Source: Puffinus mauretanicus | Lineage: Eukaryota; Chordata; Aves; Procellariiformes; Procellariidae | Reading direction: 5' to 3' | Assembly (NCBI GenBank): GCA_023333565.1 | Contig: JAJKFH010000102.1 | Span: forward strand, 3,224,001-3,288,000 | DNA length: 64,000 nucleotides | Shown: in pieces, positions 1 through 14,311 of the stretch | How positions within the stretch are numbered: the stretch's first letter is position 1 | Layout: every line of letters starts with the position of its first letter | Made by a program: the position numbers and the translations under genes | The notes under the pieces: generated by a model | The model's database searches: none | What the model was told of the DNA's origin: nothing | Seen by the model: the letters and a program-made list of their open reading frames with translations, nothing else

Positions 1-3000
1 GCTTTATATGTTGAGGGGTGGGAAACAGGACACTACTACGTTTCTAAAATACTGTGATTTATATCAGGGTTTGTTTAAAATTTGGGAGAGGTTTTGAAAA
101 GCAACTGGGATTTCTGGGTGCCTGTTTTTGGAGTTTCCAGCATGAAATCCTGTGCTCTTGGAGGGAGAGGGAGCTTAGGGATTTCTGAAACTCAGTCCCT
201 CCAAGAAGTCCCTTCCAGGAATCTGAAATCCTTCATCGTGATTTCAGAAATTGGGCAATAAACAATAATTTAACTAAGAGCCTGTCAAATGGGTTTGTTT
301 TGTGTTGGTCCGTGGTGGAATACAGCCACAAGCCGCAGCAGCCAGCCCTCCCGTACTGCTGTACAGGAATGGGGAGCAGCCGTGGCAGAGCACCAGTTTC
401 TCAGCAACCAGCGTGAGGGGAAAGGGCAAAGTGGGCGAGATTTGGGCACCTTAGTGCTGGTATAACTGGTGGAAACCTTGACTCTTGATACCTACTGTGG
501 GGAGCTGGCCCTGAGTGCAGTGACCCAGGCTGAAGCCTCTGAGGTGACCTTCGGACCTTTTCACTGGTCTGAATTGGGGCTGGTTGAGCTAGGTGTCAGG
601 GTCTGGCTGTTTTGCTTAAAAAAATAGAAATCATTGGATATCCTTGCTCAGAGAGATTCCTGTCCACTCCCCTTTGGGCAAGAGAGTGAACCAGCAGTGT
701 GCTAACTTTTTGCCTGGCATATCTCTGAAGCGTTGGGCGAATGCTGGGAGGAATGCCCTAGCTTGCGTACGCTGTAGCTCCCACAATTATGTTATGTGAA
801 GGGAGTCCACTGAAGTCGATGAAATTATATCTGAGTGAAAACAATTCAGTCCCTTTCTCTTGAAACATGATTAGCTACTACATGTTGGTTTCCTGTATCT
901 TGGGAGATTTGTATCCTGTAGCAGCTTCTAAACAAGAGCAGACACACCTTGACAACCAGACATGGGTTTTCTTTTATCAAGACTCACAGTAGCATATTTG
1001 GGGAAGAAAAGCAAAGCTCTCTTTGGCGAGGACTCTTAAGAGAAATCAAATGTGTGGCCAAAATTTGGAAACTGATTTATTCCCTTTTAACAAACATCTC
1101 TGTGACCTCAGGCCAAAAGCGGGGAAGACACCTTTAGCATTACCCACAAAGGCTTCTTCAAAGCATTGCTCAGTGAAATACATGATGAAATACTGCCCTT
1201 CCCAGGCTGAGGCATAACGTAATCATTCCAAGTGCTCATGTCTTCTCAGGAGATTGCAATGGAAAAGAAAAGGAGTATTAAAATCCTTATAAGTTAACTC
1301 TCTGGAGACTCTCCAGGGAAAAGGAGGCGGCTGTTATTGCACTGTTTTGAATGAGGTACAATGTGATTTTTAACTTCTTGCAAATGTCCTCTAATGGCCC
1401 CTTTATATGATCGTTTCAGCTGCATCGTTTAAAGATACACTCTATGCTCTCAGTGTACTTGTAATATTTGTAGAAAATTTTGTAATTGCTAAATAGCTGA
1501 ATATAATCCTGTTAGCATTTGATACACTAGAAATTAAAAGCAGAAGCTCTCATCGTAGCCAAGAAATCATTCCGGTTGGCCTGAAAATATAAAGACTGCT
1601 TAGTAAATGTATAGGGATTGAATTGGCTCACTTTGCTGGACATTAAAATAAGTGTTTACTGTGCAAGTTTCTAAGGAAAGCAGAAGTCTTCCTTGCCAAC
1701 AGGTAGAATGTTTTCTTCCAGCAAATTAAAACTTTTGTTCAAACTTCACAGATCATTCATGGGCAATTTGGTTGTTGGAAGTTCACTCTTTCAAAGCATT
1801 TTCTGGTTGGTTCTTCATATTGTAAGTTAGCTTTTCTGTTTCCTGGCTGGATGTTCAAGACAGATAATTGGCTAGTTTTGTTAAGAGAAGAGAAGGATGG
1901 AAGAGGACACTTTTCCACAGGCAGCAGCAGTGTTGGTGGCACTATGTTATCGGGTTAATTCTGCTCCAAAAATCGATGCTGTTCATTTTCACTTGAAGCC
2001 ATCTCTTTCCTTCCTTCCTTTCCTTTCCTCCTTCTCTGTTGGCCATGCTTTTCATTCCTGTTCTCCAGTGGGCAATGACCTGAATCCTTAATTTGTAAAA
2101 GGCTTTTTACATTACTGAGGTAAAATAAGATAGACATAATGTAACTAAAGAGCAGATGCACAAAGATGTTAGCCTGTAGCGAGCCTATTTGTCTACATTT
2201 TGAAAGCCAAGAATGCCAGTCAGCCTCTGAACGTGGCTGTTGCCCATCAGTGACAAGTGTATCATGGGCCAAGAAATAGGCAGTTTTCTTAAAATGTCCT
2301 GTCCATTTGTGAGCTGCACTGTTTAGGTCCAAGTGGCACTTCAGTGCCTGATGTCTGGGAATGAAGTCCAAAGCCCTTGGGATGGTAGGTGAGTGCTTTT
2401 GATGCAAATATATTTATCTGTGGGTGGACCCACATATTTATGTTAAACAGTGTGGTAACAATACTCCGTGTATACAGAGCATTCTTGATGTATTAGTTGT
2501 CGCCACCTGAATGAAATATATGTGCTTTGGTGTCTGGTTTTACACATCAACAGGGACAGTGGCTATTGAAGACTGAATGTCCAGTTCAAGATTTTGTAGC
2601 TGGATTTAGGAACTTTCCTCAGAGTGGGTCAGAAGAAATTTACTGTAAGAGCTGAAAAATTTTTGAGTGAGATTACTCTTAGTGGAAGAAACGTTATGGC
2701 AGAGAAAGGACAGGTCTATAAGGAAACATCTCTGAGATTTCACAGCCTTCTTGCCTCAGTGAAAGACGTTTTTCTTCCTCCAGCACAAGCAAGGCATTGG
2801 GTGTCAGGAACACAAAGCTGGATTAATTTGTGTGGAGTTTTGGGCACCCACCTGAGTCTGAAGTCAAGTAACTCTGTGAGAATCAAATTTCTAAGATTTT
2901 GTCAGAGAACAAGTGACTGTGGAGAGTTTCATGAAAACCCTGAGCTGAATTGTCCACCCTGTCCAAGCCTTGGTTCAACCCAGGACAGGAGTGAGAGATT

Positions 3001-3901
3001 CCAGACTCAACCTGGTACTGCTCTCTGGGAATCCGAATGCCTGAAATGAGCTGTGAGAATTGTTTCTGATGAAAGGTAAATTTAGCAAAACCAAGAAAAA
3101 CTGGGAGAGTTCTGGGAGGAGCAGAACTGGTTGGGAATTCATGTCAGGTTTCTGAAATTAGCTTTGTCTAAATGAAAACAAGAGGAAATACTTTTTAAAA
3201 TTAAAATGCTTTTTTTTGACACTTTCTACATAAGAAAATACTGAGCTGCATCTTTGCAATATTTTTTTGAAATAAAACATTCTGATCTTTTTTTGAATAT
3301 TTTGATTCAAATTGACCTACATTTTAAAGAAAAAAGTTAAAAGAAAAAACTTAGATGAAGGATTTGCCTTCTTGTTTCAGGCTGAATTAAAATAAAACAG
3401 CCCTGAACATTTTCCGTATCACTTCACTCTGACAAGGATGTTTTCTTCTGCTTCAGCAAAACTAGAAAATTCATTGTTAGTGCAGATCTTAAATCCAGAT
3501 AGTTCCTCCACAGCCACACTGTTGGCATAGGTGTTCAACCCATGTGGAATGGGGGTGGCAGAACTTCATCCTGCTCCTTCATACCCCTGCCTTTCCCTTT
3601 CCTGCCAAACCTGCAGTCCCAGGCCTCCCCATCCACCCTGTTCCCAATTCAGAGTGAAACAAGAAGGTTCAAAAGAACCAGGGAAATTCTCTGGTGATTA
3701 TTTTAGGCCCACTGTGTTCTTCTGTCCATATATATGCATATATATGCATATAATGCAGATGCAGTAGACTAGATAATCAAAAACCATACGTTGAAAAATC
3801 CAACCAAGCAAAACACTTCCATCGATCGTTGAAATAATTGAAACGTGGAGACCTAACTGACTTTGTAACTTTTCACTCCTTTTGCATTTTATAAATATTG
3901 T

Positions 3902-3929
3902 ATAAATAAATATTGTAATATTTATTTAT
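3902..3929. repeat. AT-rich inverted repeat (13-bp arms, 2-nt loop)
   Basis: The arms 3902-3914 (ATAAATAAATATT) and 3917-3929 are perfect reverse complements separated by GT. The surroundings (about 3885-3960) are almost pure A/T. It may extrude as a cruciform; no function is visible. Confidence 0.6.
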
Positions 3930-5014
3930 TTGTAAATATTATTTCACAAATAAAACATTAAAAAAAACTTTCTTTGCACTATTTTAGTGTACTGACATTT
4001 GATTTATGTTTTGAGCCGTGTAAGCACTTAAGTGTAGGAAAAAAGTCTCCTTGACTTCAGTAAGACCGCTTACATGTATAAATAGCTGCAGGGCCAAGTT
4101 TATAATTATATATCTGTATAATGTTAGCCTTCATACATTTATCCATTCCAGTTTTAATTCTCCATTTCATAAAATCTATGATCAAATTTTGGAGCCCAAA
4201 CTAAGCTGATGTCGTCCCTTTTAATTTAGGACTCAGCCCTTTTATTCTCCTTCTGTGTTTTATTTTTATTAGTTGCTTTCTTTTTGTGCTGATGTGCAGC
4301 ACATATTGTTAAAGCCACTTATTAAAGCCAGAATTTTACAGCATGGAGACTGTCCTAATAAGGGAAAAAAACCCTAGCCCTTTATTGGTGAGGTAAGAGA
4401 AATCAGGCAGCGGATAATTTTTTTGCTGATTGAGAAGGATAAGGTGCGGTTTGGCAGGTATCGCATTGGTTTGGCATTTGCTGACATGGTTCCTCTTTTC
4501 TGCAGTTCAAATCCTCTGCAGAGTAGACAGTCAGGGAGGGCTTCCCCTGTGCCCCCCTTTGCCTTTCCCTCCCCTCTTCCTTCTCTTTTTCACAAGTGTT
4601 CAGCATTGCTGTGAAATCTCACTCTGTCACACAAGCTGGATGTGGTAATGAGAAGTTTTTGCAAGTCTAACAGTGCCATACTGTAATCAACTTTTTAGGG
4701 AACAGCGGGCACGTTGGAACACGGTTTTCCATGTGGGTTGTTCTACATCTAAAGCATTTAAACAGTTTGTGAATTTGTCAGAAAAATCACACTTTAGTCC
4801 AAGGTATTACAGTCCCATTTCTTTCTTCTCAAAAATCCGTCATTGAAGAAGAGTACTAACTACAAGGTTTAGTTGATGCTTTAAATTGCTCAGCTGTTTT
4901 TCTTTCAAATTGCTTTGAAGGCTCTTATTGAATTCCAGAGATGAGTAACGCATCTCAGGCTTAAATACAGGCTTCAGATCTTAAGTCAATGTAGTTCCTC
5001 GGGTTTTAAACTGA

Positions 5015-5225
5015 GTTGCGATGCGCAAAGTTTCAAGCGAGGGCACAGCTGGTATTTAAATTCTTTCCTTCCTCGGTCTGTGTTTGTCTCTTGGTAACTG
5101 AAATATCAAGCCGAGTATCGGCTCCGCTTAAATTCACTCTGTGTACCGGGAGACCAAAAGTGACGTAAAGTGGCTGCTCCCTTACTACCCGGTGCTCCGG
5201 TGCGGTGCTTTGACTGTAGGGGGAA
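5015..5225. promoter_or_regulatory. Candidate regulatory patch with CpGs and a CRE-like site
   Basis: CpG dinucleotides are locally dense here compared with the AT-rich neighbourhood, and a CRE half-palindrome TGACGTAA lies at 5161-5168. It could be an intronic enhancer or an alternative promoter of CALD1. This is inferred from base composition and one motif only; no start exon with a caldesmon reading frame follows it. Confidence 0.25.
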
Positions 5226-7636
5226 TAATGGTTAACCTAGTCACTAAATGCCCAGTTTTCTCCATCACTTGCTTATTTATTTTCTTCTCAGTATTATAAG
5301 TTTGATTGTGTCACTTATGAAGCAATTTTTTCCTTTTTTTCCCCCCATCACAGTAATTCTAGAGTACATATCCTGTTATTGTTGAGGTTAGCTTACTGTA
5401 GGCAAAGGATGTGAAAGATAAAATTGGATGATAATAAAGCAGAAAGGAAAAATAAACAGCATTAATAGCAGGGATTGGGTGTACCAGTTTGCATTAAACA
5501 AAACATACAGATGCACCATTAGGAGCAGGCTACTCCCAAAACCTTGCTGCACAACCACTTTTTTTGGGTTTGGTAGGGTTTTCTTGTCTGATGCCTATTT
5601 GTATTCAGACCCTTCTTCCTCAAAGTCAGAATCTCTCTTGAAGATCAGGGACTTGGCTAACTTAGTTGTCTTTTTTTTAATTTCCATCCACCACTTTTTC
5701 ATATACCTTGACTAAGCAACAGTGAGAAATATTCAGATTCTCATGAGCGAGAGTCGCTCCAGCAGAACCTGGCGTGCCAACCGGGGACGATTGTGCAAGC
5801 AGTTTTGATTCTGAACTCTGAATCTTTTTCAGATCACTTTCAATCTGCTTTATACTTCTGCTTAGGAGGATCTGGTCCTGCTGTGGGTCCTCCAGGTAAA
5901 GGTTGCTGAATTACAGAACAAAAAAAAGATCATTCTTGTTCCAGACAGCTTGAAACCTTATTCAGAAAGTATCTCCTAACTGGTGTGCTGGGCATTTCAA
6001 AAATTTGAGAAAGCAGCGCCTGCGGAAGCTGTCTATGTGCACTTGTTTTCCTTCCCCTGAAACTCTAAGAAATGTGGAGGCCTGTCCTAGAGGTGTGTCC
6101 TTGAGACCAATGCACTTGTCACTATAGGGTGTGAGATTCTGGCTTCTGTGCAGTTTGCCCTAGCCAAATTGCCTGCAGATTTTTTAACCATAAAAATATA
6201 TTACATGTTTCTGAACAGGAGATTTTTGGCTTGTCAAATTCCATTTGTAATACGTTCAACACTGGAGTTGCTTCAATGTAATTACAGAAGTACCTTCTAG
6301 CATCACAGCTGTTGCTGTCCTGGCACGATCCTTACTACAGATTTTTGTTCTTTAGGTTTTTTTTGTGTTTTTGTTTGTTTGGTTTTTTTAGTGGAGTTTG
6401 TAACTCAGCAGTAAGATCATGGGATGGGTGAGCCTCACAAAGCTCAATACGTTGTAGGTTTCAGCATCCACAAATGATGTGGACCATCATCACACACTGA
6501 CATGGGCATGGTGGAGCCTTTATAGTCTTTTTGTTTGTTTTCAGGTTGTTCCTGGCTTTCCAGCTCCCGTGAGCTACAGTGGCCTCTCCTTTGCTATGTG
6601 CTTCCTTTCCCTCTTTCTTTCGTTCTTCCCTTTCAGCGCTCTCTTGCTACTGTGTTACACGATATTTTCCAAAGCCCGAATGAAATGTGTTCCAACCATA
6701 CCGAATTCTCTTGCGTACTAATTTCTTCAAAAGTAGCCTCCCATTTTTAAACTAGTGTTGAATAATAGCCTCACGTATTTTGCGTAACACCCATCTTTCC
6801 TCTGTGAAGCAGGAGATTTTTAGGATTGCGCTTCTCCCGCAGGGGGGAAATCACTGGCATGGATTCAGGGTGTGTACGATGGTTTGTGCATCTTGGCCTT
6901 AGTCACCTGCCTCCTCCTGGAACAGGAGTGGTCAGACACATCTTGTCAGCAGTTTTCTTTCTCAGGATTTGAAAAAGCCCCAAAGCCTACTTAGCAGAGG
7001 TCACATCTGCTTCCAAAGCTAGATAAACTTTTACTTTAGTTAGAAAGATTAAGGCTGAGGACTAACTTTCTTCTAGTTCCTCTGTTACATTTGCCATAAA
7101 GGCTGTAGCAAAGCAGTTTTGAAGTTCTCTGCAAATGCAGCTTTTCCTCAAGACTTACCAACATGCGAAAAAGCTCTCTTAACACTGTAGCAGTGCTATC
7201 TTGGTATTCCCGTCAGTCCTTATCTATATGGCTGTGAAAGCTTCCCACTGACAGCATGTGCATTAGTGATAATTTGCAGCCCATCCAGTTGAGGACAAAT
7301 ATTCCTGTCTTGTGCATATCTGAGAGCTGCATTTGGCCCTTTGTCATTTTGGGATAGCCATGGGGTTAATTCCTTACTTGATTTCCTGGATTCTTCTCTT
7401 TCTTTCAAACTCACCCAACACCCTGCCGAGTGATGAGGTAGGAGACAAAGTCTGACTTGGTACCTCCCACCCAGTCCTATGCTTATAGCCCCTGCACTTA
7501 GAAAGGTGAATGCTCTGAACCTATGAAATGGTATTTGTTTCTCTTACATTCTCTGTGTCCTAGTTGTTTCTTGTGCTGTTCTGCCCTGGCAATCATACCA
7601 ATGTGTTTTCTTTCCCCAAAAAGGACATAATTATGG

Positions 7637-7745
7637 TTTTCACAAGATTATAGCAAGCAGAGATTTTGCTGTTTGGTGCCTAGTGCCTGGCTTTCGGTCC
7701 CTTCCAGCACTTCTCAAGATGCATGACATCATTTCAGTGAGAGCC
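7637..7745. repeat. Diverged repeat, copy A
   Basis: This copy shares a collinear block with 8738-8839. Common words include GATGCATGAC, TTCAGTGAGA and TAGTGC/CAGTGC, with an estimated identity of about 70 percent by eye. It is probably an old interspersed element or a local duplication; I do not recognise the family. Confidence 0.4.
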
Positions 7746-8737
7746 TGAGTCCTGAAAAGGCTGATAGTGTTGCAAGGGTAGGCAGTAGGGAGGTTCAGGC
7801 TTGGGAGAATTTAAGGCGCAGGACTCACAGGTGTGGAGGAAGAAGATGGAGACACCCATTAAAATGCCATTAGGTGAGGAGTGACAGGGGCTGCCTGGAA
7901 TGTGAGAAGAAATTGGAGAAGGAGCTGAAAAGCTTCTGGGGAGCTGAAATAGAGGAGAAAACCATTTGGAAGTTTTCTCTGTAATATAGGTAGGTAGTGG
8001 GGCCTTCCCTGGAGCTTCCCAAATCTTTGGTAATTTTGTGGGAGTATTTTGAGCAAACTTTGGGCAAGGGTCCAGAAAGACTGTATATGCTTATAGCTAT
8101 GCACTAACACTGACAGTTACTCTGTCTCATACTCATCTTGAGCTGGCAGAAGCACCCATAAGTACATCCAAGATCACCTCATTGGCAGAGGATTGCTAGT
8201 GTTTGAGTTAAGTGTTATGCCTGTGTTTTCATTAGACCAGTTGGCCTTATAGTACCTTATTGATGTAGGTAACGCCCATCGTGCTAGCCTCTGGATCCCC
8301 CAAATGGATGATTTTTTCACTGAACATTCCTGTGCGTTAGTTAGATGGGAACTGAAGTACAAGGGAGTTTAAGCATCTCATGCAGGAACTTGTAGCAGAG
8401 AGGGTCCAAATGAAGCCTTCTAAATCCCATATGTAGCATCTTAACTACCAGCATGTTAGCTTCAGTTAAAAGCAGGCTTAACTTATTTTTCCAGTTTGGA
8501 GGATTGCTGATCCCCAGACCCTTTTGTTACCTCATAGCTGCTAAAGTTTATCTTCTTCAGACAGATGATTACCATATTCTTATTTACTCAGTAATCTCAG
8601 TCAATTGAGTTGTGGTAACAGGTTGGACCGCACTCTTTGTGAGCAGGAATCCAAATTCTTTTATGCTTGTCCTAATTCTTTATTGTGCCAAATATTCTGC
8701 AATTTACATTGCCAAATCCTTGCTTGCCAAATGTTAT

Positions 8738-8839
8738 ATTCTCACAAAAATATACTAAGCGTAGATTTGCTATCCAGTGCTTGGTTTTTGGGCCGGCCCA
8801 GTGCCTTTCAGGATGCATGACTTAAATTCAGTGAGAACT
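8738..8839. repeat. Diverged repeat, copy B
   Basis: Partner of 7637-7745 in the same orientation, about 1 kb downstream. The best preserved part is GATGCATGACTT...TTCAGTGAGA at 8812-8836. Confidence 0.4.
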
Positions 8840-11800
8840 TTCATAGAAGGGTAAATTGAATTGCATCTCCCTTGCAATGGGCTGTGGATTGCTGGAAAGA
8901 GGATACTTGGATCAACCATGGCATGTTGGGATCAAGTCTAAGGTCTGTTCTCTGGTGGTGTTAATTCTAAGCATCCGTCTGCTGTGCAAATGCCTTGTTA
9001 CAGAAGTCTCAGTGGCTTCGTAAAACACTCTTCTTTCTTGCAGTGCAGGTGAGACAGGAAACGTTTTGACTTTGAATCAAGACGAAGTCCTGCAAGAGCC
9101 AGTGTTGGAAGGCTGACACTCAGGCTGACACCTGACATTCAGGTCAGTCCCATCTACGCTGTGGGACTGAAGAAGGTGCAGTGAGAGCTGTGGTGCACAG
9201 AAACCTTCCCATGTGAGGTCTTCTGCAGTTTCTGTAGGACTAAAATCTCTCTGGTGTAGAGCTGGCATTTTCTCACTCAATCACCTTTTGGGGGTCCCAC
9301 CTCACCAAGTTGGCTTTCTGCACCTGTTGAAGCTTGAGAAGCAGAAGGGTTTGGCAGCAAGCTAACTCCTTGTTTCCCAATGGTAGGGTGAGGACCCTGC
9401 ACCCCATTTGCCATACTTTCAGGCACTTAAGTGTATCTCAGTTCACAAACCAGTGCTTCAAAAAGGTGCCAGGCTGTGTTGAGGCATGCTGACCCCTGCA
9501 CAAAGCCTGAGGTGCTTTTGCAGTGACACGGCCACAAGATCCCCTGGGCTAAACTAGCTTTTCACCCTTCCTTACCCATTTCCCAGCAGGCACAACTCTT
9601 TTTAAAATGTAAACTACTGATTTGGAAGTACCTAGCAACAGATGGCATTACGCAGAGGAGAGGCAGGCTATCACTTGCTCAGAGAGAGCTCAGGGGAGGA
9701 TGTCTCTTTGTTCAGTATGCCAGCAAAAAAACGTCCCAGGATAATCAATTCTGCCAGTGGCTTTCACACGCTTTCAGGCACAGCGCAGATGTTGGAGACG
9801 GGCCTGGGAGGAAGAAGTCCACGTACCTGCAACAACTCCCTTTGGAAGTTGCTGGAAAATCTCCTAGTAGCTTCAACAGGTTTTGGAGCAGGGGTGAAGT
9901 AGTGCAGCCAAAGCGAGAATCTTATCTGCTCTGTGGTTTAGGCTAAAGGAAGTACGTTCGTCTATGTCTCTGTTTTTTCCATTCCATAAACTGGCATTAT
10001 AGTAGTAATAATACCCACCAAGCGGAAGTCAGAAGGGCTTGCAAGGATTAATTAACATTTGTAAAGCATGTTGAGATCTTTTGATGGAAAGAGGTTAGGA
10101 AGTGCCAAGTACCAATATAACAACGAGGGGAAAATAGCCATCAGTCTGCATTCACTCCTGGAATTTAATGGATTATACCAGAAGCCTTGGCTTAAACATT
10201 TGTGTGTGTGTGTTTAATGATGAATTTTTCAATTACCTTTTCTTTAAAAATGTCAGTTGAGTCTGTAAAAAGGCTTTGCTTCTTGATGATGGAAACTTAT
10301 CATCTCTTGTCTCCTCTCACATTTGGAATTAGACTCCCTCTTGCTTGCACTTGCAGTCTGTTCCCATTAGCTGAATCGCTTTCTTACCACGGCAGCCCTT
10401 CGCTGTCCTCCCCACCTTGTTGCCCACCTTCTCTCACTTTTCTTCGACTGTTGGTCACATTCCTCTCTTCTGTAGTCCCATCTGCTTTGCTCCTTCACCT
10501 TTGCTGCCCTGGACTCACCTGCCATTTCTGTATGATGAAATGCAGATAAAAGAAAGTGTATGTTATGTGGCATCAAAACGATGCTTTGTGGACCAGTGCA
10601 CAGAGTTTCTCTGTGTTAGGTGCCTTATGCCTCTAACAGCTGCATATGTCCCATTGGAAGTCCACAGACTGTGGGCCCTTCTAGGGCAAGCGAAGTGTTC
10701 TATTTCCTAGTTTTTATCTGAGTGTTTTCTGCGACTAACTCATGACTTGTAGATAGTTTGTTAGTGAATATTTGAAATGGGAGAGGTTTTTGTTGAACTT
10801 TAGAGTTCTGTGAAAAGGTTTTTTTACCCTTCTTAAAGAACTGTGGCTTTTAGATTTGTATTTCCAGTGTGATTGATCAGCTCTCATGAACTCAAAGTCA
10901 GCTTTCCACAGACTTTCTCCAGTAGTTTACACTGAGTTGTTTGGTAGTTTCTTAGAGTAACTTATCCTGGAATAAAGATCACAATGGAGCAATGTAAGGG
11001 GAACAGGCACATCTAAGGGAAAGCTAACTGAAAGGATAAAGCCAGAATATTTTATTGTGTTTATGCGGGTGTAGTTGCAATGGCTGCATTTCAAACTTCC
11101 AGCTGTTTAAATTGCGCAGTGCTGTTATACGATGTCTGCAAATCATTGTAATGTTAGTGTGCTGTTCAAAGTGCTGTACGTGACCTTGCATATCTGTAAA
11201 GGCCTGTTTTATGGAAGGGTTTTTTACCTTTCATGAAGGTGAAAGACACATTGGGATTAGCTTTCGGAGAGATGCATGGAATGTATCTGCCCCTAATCCT
11301 GTTAGCAAATGACAGGATCTGCACTCGTAATTCCTCCTCTGTCTCACTGAAAATGTCTCCTAATCACCTTGGCTGTTGACAGTAGATTTCTTAAATGCCT
11401 GAGAAAGAGACAGATGCTTGTCCATGTTAAAAGTGAATAGCCATGAATTTCCCTTGAAACCAAAGCCGCACCTGCACAGCATCCGTGAGTTGTGTGCATG
11501 GGGAATCGGCACTAGAAAACTTGGAGACATCTGATTTTCATTAATTTTTTTTCCCATTCACCATATGTTGTAATGCCGTATCCCCCCTAAAGTGGTTTAT
11601 TTCAGTTAACATAAGGCTTCACAGTCCGCTCTGTTTTGGTGCTTGTTCTGCTCTTACATTTCAGATGCTTTCCTGTTTGCAGCGTTTATTTCAATATTTA
11701 GTCTGTTGCGGTATGTTAAGGCTGTGTCCTCTTCTTGTGTCGGGAAGAGTGGATGAAAAAAAGATTATTCTATGATTATCTGAATGATTATCTAGTAAAA

Positions 11801-14311
11801 TTATTTTTCCAGGCTCCCTGTGTGCAAATACATGCCTTGTATTTTGTTCCTGCAACACAGACTTTGCTGTATTTCTGAAAGCTCCAGCAGACATCTTCAG
11901 GGACCTGTCTGGCTCTAAGCAATAGTCATTTGGTTACAAACTCTAATCCCCTGGGAAATATAGAGGGGTTTTGACACTTCACAGAGCTCAGCTAATGCTA
12001 ACACCCATACTTTTTATGAATCATATAGCGGGTTCTGACCGTTTGTAGGCATTCAGATCACATAATATTTCAGGCAAGGCCGAAGGAGTTACCAAGCGAT
12101 GTGTAGTCTGAGTAATCATGTCCCGCTATCTCACAGTTTCCATTCCATCAGTCATGGTGGATTTTGGCTTTCCAGACCCTGGACAGCTGTGTGAACCTAG
12201 CCCACTGCTGGATGTTATCGGCAGAGCCTCACACCCAGTCCTGGTACCTTGGCACCCGGACAGATCTCTTTCCTTCTTCCCTGTCCTCCAGGTATTTCTC
12301 CATCAACTTTTCTCCATTCGTCATCTCGTGCCCTGCTCCTCATCCATTGCTGCTGTCTGTCTCTCCCCTCCCCCAGCCCAGGGAGATGTCTTGTTCCAGG
12401 CCCCTTCCTACAGCCCAGTCCCTGTTTGATCCCTGCTTCCACCTTCCTCCTTCCTGCCCCACTGGTTCTCTGTCCCGGTCTTGCTCAAATCCGTAATCAA
12501 TTTCAGTCTTAAATCAGCGACTGATGTTACAGTTACGGAGCCACAGCTGTAGCCTACGTGCTGATCCTCTCTAGGTGTGGCTGCATTTCAGCGATAGATG
12601 AAATAACTCCTTTCAAGATGGGTCCAGCACTATAGGTGGGTGTTGTCCCTGATATCAGTCAACGTGATGCCATGAACTTTCTTCCCTTCAGGATTCAACC
12701 ACGGTAGAGTCCTGGCCCCTGGTTCCTCATTGCACCCTGTAAAACCTGACAGGCAAGTGAAGAAAAAGCATGAGTGCAAAAGGGGATTCTGCTCATAGAG
12801 AAGATTTGTCATCTTAGAAAACCAAAGCCATGTGCCATTTCAAATTTTACATCTTGTTTTGTCAGGGTGGATGGTGAGTGGGTATATGCTGGAAGTTGAT
12901 TGTGAGTAGGTTGGGCACAGTGATGGAGGAATAGAGAGTGTGTGACTGAGATTGGTTTGGATGTTAATGAACCCAGTGATTTTCTGCGTTAACTTTTTTA
13001 GTGTTTGTCCTTACATGATATTCAATGGAGGAAGTACACATTGAAACTAAAGAAGCTTCCCGTATATGAGACCTGTACGTCCTTTTAAAATACAGTCCTG
13101 TTAAAATGCAGTAATCCTATTGATCTTTGTGGAGGGAATGAAATGCCAGCATCAGTTTGTTAAGAGGCTCTCTATTTCCTAGTGCGCTGCATTAAACAAG
13201 CCTTCAGAGCAGGTAACCAGGGTGAAAGTAGAGAAGCAGATGAAATTGAAAGGCCAGAGGCTGGGTTTCCAGGTCAGTGATACATACATAATTTATAATA
13301 ATTCAGTTTGTGCTTTCCTGAAATTGTAGCTTTGTTCTTGATTGCTAATTTGGGAGGATGCAGCATATTATTTTGGAATAAAAAAATAGCACCAGAAATA
13401 ATCTGGTTTTTAAAAAAGTTTAAATTTTTTTTTTCTTCAGAAAACATTACTGCTGCAGTTAACAGGGCTAAACCGGACAATGAGCAGAGAAGAGTGAAAG
13501 CCGATTCTCCTTCCATCCAATCTCCTCGCCTTTGTCTCTATAGCGAAATCTTGCTAAAATACCCCTTGTTTCTGTCACTGCTGTAGCTGTACGAGGGTGG
13601 AGGCAGCCTGTACTCTGAGCACCATCTTTTGTAAATCTGATTTTAGCTCGCCTAGCCGAGGTGAGCTTACAATTGCAGGGCTTGGCTGGAAGTTCTGCTT
13701 TATGCCATTGCTGCCCCCAGAATTGAACTGTTAGGAAGAAACACTGGGATGCTGGCATAAAAAATGTTGAAGTTGCTGTTGCATCTAATCCCAAGTGTAA
13801 GAAGCCCAAAAGTGCAATTCAGCTGGAAAGTACTTATATCAGTCTAATAAATAAGCTGAACCTATTGTATTTTACCCCCTCTTTATTCATTAGTTTACCC
13901 CTCTCAAAGTATATCCTCCAGGTACAGGACTAAGACAGACCCTGTTCTGCTTAATCTGCATCTTTGATTGAGTTGCATTTTGGGAGTCCAAGCTGGAGGA
14001 GCTACAGCTTTGTTCAATAATAGCACTCTCTTGCATTTGAAGGAAGATGGTTACATCAGAAAACTTGGCACAAACAGACCATTGCTATAGGTATAGGGAA
14101 ACTGAACAATAGTAATTTGGAATCCTCTTGAAATGGATCATGACTGTTGTGCTTGAATAAAAGAAAAAACTCCACTTCTTAATGACAACACAATTCCCAC
14201 TCCAGCCTCTCGTGGAAAAAATATATTGCATGTGATGTGAGTTTTTTGGTTTTATATAGAAAGAAGAACTGTTTCTCATATTCCTTTCTGAGAAAAAATA
14301 TATATATTATA

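Noticed and set aside
1955..2407. 150-codon open frame on the - strand
   Set aside because: No recognisable family, no splice or promoter context, and composition like the surrounding intron; frames of this length occur by chance in 64 kb.
2624..3049. 141-codon open frame on the + strand
   Set aside because: The residue composition is that of translated intron; no domain or homology is recognised and no supporting signals are seen.
12118..12512. Several overlapping open frames in a C/T-rich stretch
   Set aside because: C/T-rich DNA lacks stop codons in several frames on both strands; Pro/Ser/Leu-rich translations without any family match.
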